Positions 16,377-22,910 of a stretch of DNA of 46,785 nt are shown in pieces. Under the pieces are notes generated by a model. That model searched no databases, had not been told where the DNA came from, and was given only the letters and a program-made list of their open reading frames with translations. Origin of the DNA: Natronospirales bacterium (GTDB lineage: Bacteria > Pseudomonadota > Gammaproteobacteria > Natronospirales > REEB76); the NCBI GenBank assembly GCA_021816765.1, contig JAKAXB010000007.1, positions 1 through 46,785 of the forward strand, given 5' to 3'. Positions within the stretch are counted from its first letter, which is position 1, and the number at the start of each line of letters is the position of its first letter. A program made the translations under genes and the position numbers.

Positions 16377-17034
16377 CGATGTAACCTTTGTGCAGGCTCA
16401 GGGTGTGCACCCGGATGGTGACCTGACTGATGGGGTATTTTTTCACCTGCAAATCTAGCGCGTCCCAATAGAAGTGCCATTTCATGTGTTCCAACGCTTG
16501 CAGGTATGCCATGATATCAGCGTAGTTCCCCTGGAATACGATTTGCAGGCCGTGTTCATACAGGCTGCCGCTCTCCGCGGTCTGCGCACCCGTCCCGTCG
16601 GTAATCTTCAACAGCGGCTGAGGCGGTTCATTCTCCACGCTGACGAGGCGCAGCCCGTGCTGTCGCGCCAGCACCTGTTCCAGCAGATTTACCATCTGAT
16701 TGGGAGGTACCAGACCCGCGGTGGCGCTGCTCAGTTGCGCGTCCAGTCTGGCGCTGTCCGCCTGTACGGTTTCCAGTTTGACGCGCAACTCCGCGTTGGG
16801 ATTGCTGCTGCGGGAAGCGACCAGCTGACTGATGGATTGGTTGAGTGTGGCGATCTGGGAGTGCAGATTATCTATGCGTTGCTGCACACTTTTTTCGTGC
16901 AATGTCGTGGGGCTCATGAGCACCACATCCCACGCCACGAACAGCGCCACCAGGATACCGACGAAGAGGATCACGCGCTCCCGCAGGCTCAGCTCATCCA
17001 CGCGTGCCAGCTGTTGCTTAATGCGAGCTTGCAT
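16369..17034 (-). CDS. mshJ: MshJ, PilO-like inner-membrane protein
   Basis: This encodes 221 aa from the ATG at 17034. A basic N-terminus, MQARIKQQLARVDELSLRER, precedes one transmembrane helix at about residues 23-42. A coiled coil follows at about 50-110 (KSVQQRIDNLHSQIATLNQS), then an alpha/beta domain with YEHGLQIVFQGNYADIMAYL and ALEHMKWHFYWDALDLQV, both characteristic of MshJ. The start overlaps the preceding PilN-like gene by 17 nt. The open frame extends upstream but lies within that gene. It should pair with the PilN-like protein in the alignment complex. Confidence 0.9.
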   Translation of the reverse strand: MQARIKQQLARVDELSLRERVILFVGILVALFVAWDVVLMSPTTLHEKSVQQRIDNLHSQIATLNQSISQLVASRSSNPNAELRVKLETVQADSARLDAQLSSATAGLVPPNQMVNLLEQVLARQHGLRLVSVENEPPQPLLKITDGTGAQTAESGSLYEHGLQIVFQGNYADIMAYLQALEHMKWHFYWDALDLQVKKYPISQVTIRVHTLSLHKGYIGV

Positions 17035-17653
17035 GCGCGGATTCCTGTGCGGAGCTTCCGTTGAGGGCGGTGCTGATGCGGAAGCGCAGCGCCCGGCGGG
17101 CTTTCTTCGGGCGCTCGATGTGCAGCATCCCGAACTCGGTGCCTCTGAAGACAGGCACCCTGGCCAGTCTCTGCAGATACTCGGGCAGCAGACGCGGGTC
17201 CACTGTCTCCCCGCCCATTTCGAAGTCCGCACCGCCGCGCGCCAGCCGGATCTCGGTCAACCACAGGCCGCTGAGGTGCTGACGGGCGAGACCCATAAGC
17301 TGGCCCGAGAAACCGCTGGTGACGCCGTACGTGCGTTTCGAAAGGGCCGCCAGCGCTTGCTGCTTGAGATGGTGTTGCGCCATCGCGGACTTGAGAGCCG
17401 CCTGCAGGGCGGGGTTCACGGCATGCGACGGCAGCACTTTCTCCAACTGCGCCAGGCGCGCGGTGTCCGTCTGCAACTGCTGGTTGAGCTGGGTGGTTTG
17501 GCGGCTGAGCATGGCGTTTTGCCACAGGCTGTATATATAGATAAGCAGCAGCGCCAGCACGAATATGCCCGTCATCTGCAGCACGGTGACGGCGGAAAAA
17601 ATCTTCGGCTGTTTACGGAAGATCGGCTGGTAGAGGTTGATCTGCTGGTTCAC
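17018..17653 (-). CDS. PilN-like MSHA biogenesis protein (MshI2)
   Basis: This encodes 211 aa. NQQINLYQPIFRKQPKIFSA is the N-terminal motif (I-N-L-Y) by which PilN/MshI2 proteins bind PilM-type partners. A transmembrane helix at about residues 22-43 and a coiled coil at about 45-75 follow, then a periplasmic domain with LSGLWLTEIRLARGG. The start is GTG and overlaps the upstream mshI stop (GTGA), indicating tight coupling. It overlaps mshJ by 17 nt at its other end. Family: PilN (Fimbrial assembly). Together with MshI and MshJ it should form the inner-membrane alignment complex. Confidence 0.88.
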   Translation of the reverse strand: MNQQINLYQPIFRKQPKIFSAVTVLQMTGIFVLALLLIYIYSLWQNAMLSRQTTQLNQQLQTDTARLAQLEKVLPSHAVNPALQAALKSAMAQHHLKQQALAALSKRTYGVTSGFSGQLMGLARQHLSGLWLTEIRLARGGADFEMGGETVDPRLLPEYLQRLARVPVFRGTEFGMLHIERPKKARRALRFRISTALNGSSAQESAHASSH

Positions 17654-18618
17654 AGCGCCACGGTCTCCATGCGTAACGCCGCCCCCAGTGCATGCAGACA
17701 GCGGGCCTGGGTGGCCTCGTCGGCGGTGTCCGGGCCCCGCAGCAGATGGGCAAGCTCCAGTTTTTTGACGGCTACGGAAAGATTCTGCGCAAGATAAGGT
17801 TGCAGGCGGGGCAACGGGGCTTCGCTGGGCGCCAGCAGCAGTGCGGAGATTGGCGGCTGTGAGAAATGGCTGTCGTAGTAATCCAGTGAGCGCTGTATCT
17901 CCAGTAACAGGTTATCCAGTGCGGCGGTTCCCTGTCCGTCCGCACCGGCGTCGGCGAGAGCATCGGATCCGATATCCAGTTTGCGGGCGAGATACAGCGT
18001 GTGCTGACGGGTGAAAATCACGCAGCCGTACCTGCGGGCGAGATACAGCAGCGCCACGCCCTGCACATCCTCTTCGGTGAGGGCGGTCACGTTGCGCAGG
18101 CACATCTCCGGTATATCAATGATCTCAAGCTGGGTAGCGGAATTCTCGATGAGGTTGACGCGCTCCTGGACGATCTTGGAACGCGCCACCACCGCATACA
18201 TCATGTGCGACTGCCCGGCACGGTATTGACCGGGGATTTCGAAGACATCAATGACCGCATCATCTATATGGAAGCCGATGAGGTCCTTGATGCGCCAGCG
18301 GACGGCGGCCTTGAGTTCGGCGGGAGGTACGTCCGGTGCTTCCAGCAGCAGCAGCTGGTATTCCTGCGAGCCCATCACTGTGCTGCAGATCGTGTGTTCG
18401 AGCTTCAGGCTTTCGATATGGTTGCGCAGGATGCGGGCCGGTTCCTCGTCCCGTTTGACAGCGGCGAAGTGCAGACATTCGAGCAGCGGGCGATGGGATC
18501 GGTCCCGTACGATTCGGGCGATGGCGACGCCGCCGGCTTCGAGGCTGACGCCGGTCAGCCCTTCGGTTCTAATGCGTGGCTTGAAGAATGGCAGCAGAGC
18601 AATTCCTCCTGTCAGCAC
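17650..18618 (-). CDS. mshI: MshI, PilM-like cytoplasmic actin-fold protein
   Basis: This encodes up to 322 aa. ALLPFFKPRIRTEGLTGVSL, then GVAIARIV and later LLYLARRYGCVIF and EIQRSLDYYDSHF, are typical of MshI, a PilM-like actin-fold protein. The longest frame starts with GTG at 18618. However, the best ribosome binding site, GGAGGA (18604-18609), lies inside that frame and is 6 nt before a CTG at 18597; homologues usually begin near LPFF, right at this point. The true start may therefore be the CTG. It is the first pilus gene after a promoter-like sequence at 18714-18742. MshH, which heads the Vibrio cluster, is absent here. Confidence 0.88.
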   Translation of the reverse strand: MLTGGIALLPFFKPRIRTEGLTGVSLEAGGVAIARIVRDRSHRPLLECLHFAAVKRDEEPARILRNHIESLKLEHTICSTVMGSQEYQLLLLEAPDVPPAELKAAVRWRIKDLIGFHIDDAVIDVFEIPGQYRAGQSHMMYAVVARSKIVQERVNLIENSATQLEIIDIPEMCLRNVTALTEEDVQGVALLYLARRYGCVIFTRQHTLYLARKLDIGSDALADAGADGQGTAALDNLLLEIQRSLDYYDSHFSQPPISALLLAPSEAPLPRLQPYLAQNLSVAVKKLELAHLLRGPDTADEATQARCLHALGAALRMETVAL

Positions 18619-18713
18619 AGTACACGGATTCCTCCCTGGCCGGTACTGGCGGTGGCGGCCCAGTTGTGGAGCACAGCTGCAAGCCCGCTCTGATCGTTAG
18701 GCTGATGGCACGC

Positions 18714-18742
18714 AGGATAGCCAAGAATATGTAACAAGTAAA
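18714..18742 (-). promoter_or_regulatory. Probable sigma70 promoter of the msh operon
   Basis: On the minus strand, TTTACT and TATCCT are separated by 17 nt in a locally AT-rich stretch. It lies about 95 nt upstream of the mshI GTG, in the gap after the dihydroorotate dehydrogenase gene. The match is moderate. Confidence 0.45.
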
Positions 18743-18814
18743 CCGTTTGATGCCCGTCTTCAACTCAAGTGTGCAAGCGCACCCGCCACGCAACGGGCGT
18801 GTCGGCGTGCGTAC

Positions 18815-19789
18815 TCATCCCGCCGCACACAATGTCAGCGGCAGCGTATCCGTATCCAGTGTGCCCACCAAATCCCCCACCCGCTGGATGCGCTGGCGGG
18901 CGAGAAAGTCGGCGATGCCGGCGTTGATTTTGCGGCAGACGAGAGGATCGTAGAAGAGCGCGGTGCCGACACCTACAGCGCTGGCCCCGGCCACGAGGAA
19001 TTCCAGGGCATCGCGGGCGGTGGTGATGCCGCCCTGTCCGATGATGGGCACCTGGTGGGACCGGGCCACCTGATAAACCTGCAGCACCTTGAGGAGCGCC
19101 ATGGGTTTGATGGCCGGACCGGACAGGCCGCCCTGCATGTTGCCGATGACGGGTTTGCGGGTTTCCACGTCAATGGCCATGCCCGTGAGGGTATTGATGG
19201 CCGCGAACGCGTCGCTGCCGGCCTCGAGGCAGCGGCGCGCATTCTCGGCGATATCCGTCTGATTGGGGGAGAGCTTGGTGATGAGGGGTTTTTGGGTCAC
19301 CTTGCGGCAGGCCGCCACCACCCGCGCCGACATTTCCGGGCTGTTACCGAAGGCCACGCCGCCCTCCCTCACATTGGGACAGGAAATGTTGATCTCAATG
19401 GCGTCGATGGGGGAGTCGTCGAAACGTCGCGTGACCTCCACGTACTCCTCCAGCGTGGAGCCGGACACATTGGCGATGAAACGCGTTTCGGAAAAGTCGA
19501 GCGCCGGCAGGATGTGCTTCACCACGTGGTCCACGCCGGGGTTCTGCAGACCGATGGCGTTGAGCATGCCCGCAGGCGTTTCGAAGATACGGTGCGGTTT
19601 ATTGCCGAGGCGGGCTTTGAGAGTAGTGCCCTTGAGGCACACTGCACCCACGTCGCGGTTGGAAAAGCCGGCCACACGCGTATATTCCTCGCCGAAGCCG
19701 GCGCAGCCCGACAGCAGCACCAGCGGCGAGCTGAATTCCAGGCCGCAGAAGGTGGTTTTCAGCGAGTCGGGAAGCGTGTGTTCGGTCAT
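18815..19789 (-). CDS. Dihydroorotate dehydrogenase, class 1B-like catalytic subunit
   Basis: This encodes 324 aa. The flavin barrel has SPLVLLSGCAGFGEEY at the N-terminus, KGTTLKARLGNKPHRIFETP, then NISCPNVREGG with the likely catalytic base Cys at residue 137. KLSPNQTDIAENARRCLEAG and the phosphate-binding PIIGQGGITTARDALEFLVAGA follow. Use of Cys rather than Ser marks class 1, and the NISCPNV form resembles PyrDB. The reaction is dihydroorotate to orotate in pyrimidine synthesis, in the cytoplasm. Most gammaproteobacteria instead use the membrane class 2 enzyme. No PyrK-type electron-transfer subunit is in the window. A catabolic dihydropyrimidine dehydrogenase-like role cannot be excluded. 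Confidence 0.85.
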   Translation of the reverse strand: MTEHTLPDSLKTTFCGLEFSSPLVLLSGCAGFGEEYTRVAGFSNRDVGAVCLKGTTLKARLGNKPHRIFETPAGMLNAIGLQNPGVDHVVKHILPALDFSETRFIANVSGSTLEEYVEVTRRFDDSPIDAIEINISCPNVREGGVAFGNSPEMSARVVAACRKVTQKPLITKLSPNQTDIAENARRCLEAGSDAFAAINTLTGMAIDVETRKPVIGNMQGGLSGPAIKPMALLKVLQVYQVARSHQVPIIGQGGITTARDALEFLVAGASAVGVGTALFYDPLVCRKINAGIADFLARQRIQRVGDLVGTLDTDTLPLTLCAAG

Positions 19790-19826
19790 GCTCCGGTCCC
19801 CCCATCCAGTATCCCGTGTTTGCTTT

Positions 19827-19866
19827 CCTTACTCCCCGTGACGGGAGCAGGTTAGGATGCGGGGTG
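19827..19866 (-). repeat. REP-like CTCCC/GGGAG dispersed element
   Basis: On the minus strand this reads CCGCATCCTAACCTGCTCCC, then GTCAC, then GGGGAG. It resembles the widespread intergenic element in which CACCCTAACCCTCTCCC is followed by a GGGAGAGGG arm. It lies between the divergent dihydroorotate dehydrogenase and trmL genes. A single copy was noticed in this window. Confidence 0.4.
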
Positions 19867-19898
19867 TCCCGTTTCCGCAAAGGGATAAATGTTCAAGC

Positions 19899-20363
19899 AT
19901 GTTACATGTGGTCCTCTATCAGCCGGAAATCCCGCCGAATACCGGCAATATCATACGCCTGTGCGCCAATGCGGGTGCCCGGCTGCATCTCATCCATCCG
20001 CTGGGATTCGAGATTACCGAAGCCCGGGTGAAACGCGCCGGACTTGATTATCGTGACATGGCGTGGGTGTGCGAGCACACCGACTTCGATGCCTTTATAA
20101 AAGAGGCGGCACCGTCGCGCGTATTCGCTGTTTCCACCCGCGGCCGGCATCGCTATACGGATGCGCAGTTCCAGCCCGGCGACGGGTTCCTGTTCGGCCC
20201 CGAGACCCGCGGCCTGCCGCAAGCGCTGCTGGACAGTCTGCCGCCGGAGCGGGTACTGCGTATCCCGATGCAATCCGGCAATCGCAGCCTCAACCTTTCC
20301 AACGCCGTGGCGGTGATCGTGTACGAAGCCTGGCGGCAGCTTGGATTTGCAGCAGGCAATTGA
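19899..20363 (+). CDS. trmL: TrmL, tRNA (cytidine/uridine-34-2'-O)-methyltransferase
   Basis: This encodes 154 aa, the normal TrmL length. MLHVVLYQPEIPPNTGNIIR, GARLHLIHPLGF, FLFGPETRGLP and RIPMQSGNRSLNLSNAVAV are diagnostic SPOUT-class motifs; the C-terminal segment forms the knotted SAM site. It methylates the wobble ribose of tRNA-Leu isoacceptors. The start at 19899 fits the family; a longer frame from 19857 lacks homology. The ribosome binding site is weak (AAGGGA about 12 nt upstream). The gene converges on gpsA with a gap of about 50 nt. In Escherichia coli trmL is likewise near gpsA, secB and grxC. Confidence 0.95.
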   Translation: MLHVVLYQPEIPPNTGNIIRLCANAGARLHLIHPLGFEITEARVKRAGLDYRDMAWVCEHTDFDAFIKEAAPSRVFAVSTRGRHRYTDAQFQPGDGFLFGPETRGLPQALLDSLPPERVLRIPMQSGNRSLNLSNAVAVIVYEAWRQLGFAAGN

Positions 20364-20414
20364 AGCGTTCGGGCACAGCGGGGGGTGCACGGTCACACAC
20401 TCACGCGCGCAGGA

Positions 20415-21416
20415 CTATTCTGCCTTGAGGTTGCGCGTCATGAGGGTTTCCACCGCGGTGCGCGGGCTCAGCTCTGCATAGAGGATGCGGTAGATCTGCT
20501 CGGTGATGGGCATGTCCACCTTGAGCCGGTGCGCCAGCGTATGCACCGCCTCGGCGGCGTACACTCCCTCCACGACCTGGCCGATGTCACGCTCGATGCT
20601 TTTCACGTCGCGGCCGGCGGCAAGGGCGAGACCCAGGCGCCGGTTGCGCGACTGGTCGTCGGTGCAGGTGAGCACCAGATCGCCCAGGCCGGTGAGTCCC
20701 TGGAAAGTTTCGGCACGGGCACCGAGGGCCAAGCCGAGACGCGTGATTTCCACCAGGCCGCGGGTAATAAGTGCGGCGCGCGCATTGGCACCGAATTTCA
20801 GACCATCACTGATACCGCAGCCGATGGCGATGATGTTCTTTACCGCGCCACCCGTTTCCACGCCGATCATGTCGCTGGAAGTGTAGGCGCGGAAGCCCGG
20901 GCTGCGCAGGCTTTGCGCCAAATCGCGTGCGAAATCCGCATGTGTGGATGCCACGGTCACGGCCGTGGGCAGGCCCGCCGCCACTTCGCGCGCGAAGGTG
21001 GGACCGGAAATCACCGCCAGCGGCACCTGCTCGCCCAGAACTTCGCGCGCCACCTGGTGCAGCAGTTTGCCGCTGTCATGTTCGAAGCCTTTGGTGGCCC
21101 AGACGAGACGCAGGTTCCCGGGCGCACACGCGGCGAGCTGTTGCAAGGTGGCGCGAAAACCGTGGCTCGGCACCACCACCAGCACGTCACTGACAGCGGC
21201 GACGAGTTCTTTCAGTTTCGGCTCGATGGCAAGCTGCTCGGGGAAGCGTACTCCCGGCAGGTATTGGCGGTTCTCACGTTTGTCCAGGAGCGCGGCGAGT
21301 TCCTTTGCATCCACCGACCACAACCGCACGCCGCGACCGTTGCGCGCAAACAGGATGGCAAGCGCCGTCCCCCAGGAGCCGGCGCCGAGAATACCGATGG
21401 GAGCCGGGATGGCCAC
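20415..21416 (-). CDS. gpsA: Glycerol-3-phosphate dehydrogenase [NAD(P)+]
   Basis: This encodes 333 aa with a GTG start. The Rossmann motif is GAGSWGTA at residues 11-18. VISGPTFAREVAAGLPTAV, VETGGAVKNIIAIGCGISDG (with the catalytic lysine) and GLGDLVLTCTDDQSRNR are GpsA signatures. It reduces dihydroxyacetone phosphate to sn-glycerol-3-phosphate, the backbone for phospholipids, in the cytoplasm. It follows secB by 15 nt on the same strand, so yibN-grxC-secB-gpsA is probably one operon. The length is normal and no key residue appears lost. Confidence 0.97.
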   Translation of the reverse strand: MAIPAPIGILGAGSWGTALAILFARNGRGVRLWSVDAKELAALLDKRENRQYLPGVRFPEQLAIEPKLKELVAAVSDVLVVVPSHGFRATLQQLAACAPGNLRLVWATKGFEHDSGKLLHQVAREVLGEQVPLAVISGPTFAREVAAGLPTAVTVASTHADFARDLAQSLRSPGFRAYTSSDMIGVETGGAVKNIIAIGCGISDGLKFGANARAALITRGLVEITRLGLALGARAETFQGLTGLGDLVLTCTDDQSRNRRLGLALAAGRDVKSIERDIGQVVEGVYAAEAVHTLAHRLKVDMPITEQIYRILYAELSPRTAVETLMTRNLKAE

Positions 21417-21431
21417 AGCCGGGTGAAAGAC

Positions 21432-21920
21432 TCAGGCCTGCACCGCGCCGTCCGCGGCCGGACTGAGACTCTGCATGTAGATGGCGTCGAAATTCACCGG
21501 CTGCAACAGCAGCGCCGGCATGCCGCCCTTCTGTACCAGGTCCGCCACCGCCTCCCGCGCGTAGGGGAACAGGATGTTGGGACAATAGCTGCCAAGCACC
21601 GCGCCCAATTCCGCTTCCGTGAAACCGCTGACGGTAAACAAACCCGCCTGATGGATTTCCACCAGGAAAACGCTGCGGCTTTCAGACTGTGCCTCAATCG
21701 TGATGGTGAGCACCACCTCGAAATTGTCATCCCCGAGTTTGTTGACGTCGCTGCGCATATTCACCTTCACCTCGGGGTTGAACTGTGAAGCGAACACCGC
21801 CGGTGCGCGCGGCGATTCAAAGGAGCAGTCCCTGATATAAATGCGTTGCAGCAGCACCTGCTTGCCGCCGGCCTGGCCGTTGCCCGGGGTGACAGGTGTG
21901 GATTCGGGAGTGTCAGCCAT
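21432..21920 (-). CDS. secB: SecB, protein-export chaperone
   Basis: This encodes 162 aa from the ATG at 21920, which has AAGGAACC upstream; an in-frame ATG at 21938 has no ribosome binding site. QRIYIRDCSFESPRAPAVF, NPEVKVNM, VVLTITIEAQ and GSYCPNILFPYAREAVADLV are conserved SecB segments. The tetrameric chaperone keeps preproteins unfolded and hands them to SecA. It is found mainly in Proteobacteria, in line with the organism call. It lies 27 nt after grxC, the same order as in Escherichia coli. Confidence 0.97.
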   Translation of the reverse strand: MADTPESTPVTPGNGQAGGKQVLLQRIYIRDCSFESPRAPAVFASQFNPEVKVNMRSDVNKLGDDNFEVVLTITIEAQSESRSVFLVEIHQAGLFTVSGFTEAELGAVLGSYCPNILFPYAREAVADLVQKGGMPALLLQPVNFDAIYMQSLSPAADGAVQA

Positions 21921-21947
21921 GATGGTTCCTTGAGACATTGAGTGAAT

Positions 21948-22202
21948 TTAGCCGGTGAGCAGCGTGTCCAGCTCACCCTTGCGGTTGAGAGCATAAAGCT
22001 CGTCGCAACCGCCCACGTGGCGTTCGCCGATGAAAATCTGCGGCACGCTGCGCCGGTTGCTTTTCTGTTCCATTTCCTCGCGTTTGGCGGGATCCACATC
22101 CACGAGAAACTCGGTGTAGGGTACCTGCTTGGATTGCAACAACGCCTTGGCGCGCATGCAATACGGGCACACACGCGTGCTGTAGACGATGACAGGCTTC
22201 AT
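21948..22202 (-). CDS. grxC: Glutaredoxin 3
   Basis: This encodes 84 aa. MKPVIVYSTRVCPYCMRAKA has the dithiol active site CPYC at residues 12-15. The cis-proline segment SVPQIFIGERHVGGCDEL binds glutathione. It reduces disulphides with glutathione in the cytoplasm. The chosen ATG at 22202 is the family start; the frame continues upstream to 22262 through a hairpin repeat and is unlikely to be used. It lies between the rhodanese gene and secB. Confidence 0.96.
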   Translation of the reverse strand: MKPVIVYSTRVCPYCMRAKALLQSKQVPYTEFLVDVDPAKREEMEQKSNRRSVPQIFIGERHVGGCDELYALNRKGELDTLLTG

Positions 22203-22231
22203 GTTTTGGCTCCTCGCAAATCTAACAGTTT

Positions 22232-22263
22232 GTTGAAAAAGACCATTCATGGCCTTTTTCAAC
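22232..22263. repeat. Palindromic hairpin element between grxC and the rhodanese gene
   Basis: Ten-base arms GTTGAAAAAG / CTTTTTCAAC flank ACCATTCATGGC, which itself contains CCA/TGG. The flanks carry related words, AACAGTTTGTTG and TTTTCAACGGCTGTT. It looks like a small dispersed palindromic element and could act as an RNA hairpin in the message. Confidence 0.5.
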
Positions 22264-22290
22264 TCGCTGCAGGCTGCTTTTCAACGGCTG

Positions 22291-22713
22291 TTAATCCCGC
22301 TCAAGCGGGAAGCGCTCGCTCCGCCAGGCCCGGATACCACCTTTCAGCGTATGCACATTCCTGAAACCATGCTTGATCAGCATGCCGGCTGCACCGTGAC
22401 TCGTCTGTCCGCTATCGCAATAAATGATCAGCGGCTGTTCCTTGAATTTATCCAATTCCGTTACACGGCCGCCGAGCTCCGCTACGGGAATATTGCGCGC
22501 ACCGATCACATGGCCGTCGCCGAATTCCTTGGCTGACCGGATGTCCAGCACCGCGGCCCCCTTGTTTATAAGGAGCACGCCTTGTGCCGGCGCGATCTCC
22601 TGGTACTTGCGCAGACGCCGCAGCAACTCATCACCGATGATGAGCAAAATGATGGCGGCGGCGGCAGCAATGAGATAGGGATGGTGATGGGTGAATTCAA
22701 GCAGGCGCGGCAT
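22291..22713 (-). CDS. yibN: Membrane-anchored rhodanese (YibN-like)
   Basis: This encodes about 140 aa (ATG at 22713; GTG at 22725 also in frame). An N-terminal transmembrane helix, YLIAAAAAIILLIIG, precedes one rhodanese domain. The active-site loop is CDSGQTS with the catalytic cysteine about residue 99, after LIIY. AAVLDIRSAKEFGDGHVIGA and GFRNVHTLKGGIRAW are conserved rhodanese segments. It can carry a persulphide; the physiological acceptor is unknown. Order and orientation relative to grxC, secB and the divergent envC match yibN of enteric bacteria. Confidence 0.9.
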   Translation of the reverse strand: MPRLLEFTHHHPYLIAAAAAIILLIIGDELLRRLRKYQEIAPAQGVLLINKGAAVLDIRSAKEFGDGHVIGARNIPVAELGGRVTELDKFKEQPLIIYCDSGQTSHGAAGMLIKHGFRNVHTLKGGIRAWRSERFPLERD

Positions 22714-22775
22714 GGATTTAAGCACAGAATCACATGTTAAGGGGTGCGTAGTATATCAGCTTGCTACGCAAGTCT

Positions 22776-22803
22776 TTGAGAGGCCGGGGAAATCCCCTAG
22801 AAT
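22776..22803 (+). promoter_or_regulatory. Probable envC promoter with inverted repeat in the spacer
   Basis: TTGAGA and TAGAAT are separated by 16 nt. The spacer contains GGGGA-AA-TCCCC, a small perfect inverted repeat that could be an operator. The predicted transcript starts near 22810 and rules out an envC start at 22802. Confidence 0.6.
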
Positions 22804-22832
22804 GGCCGCGTATCCCGTGCCGGAAACCAGCC

Positions 22833-22910
22833 ATGACCGCCCGCTTCAGGCAGGCCCCCCGCCTTATCCATCACCGGACGCGGCGCAGCATGCCCCGCTG
22901 CAACCCATGA
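22833..22910 (+). CDS. Possible 25-codon upstream ORF coupled to envC
   Basis: An ATG at 22833 opens a 25-residue, arginine-rich frame (MTARFRQAPRLIHHRTRRSM, then PRCNP) whose TGA overlaps the envC ATG as ATGA. envC itself has no visible Shine-Dalgarno sequence, so coupling is plausible. The ribosome binding site of the small frame is weak, and the peptide matches nothing I know. Confidence 0.35.
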   Translation: MTARFRQAPRLIHHRTRRSMPRCNP

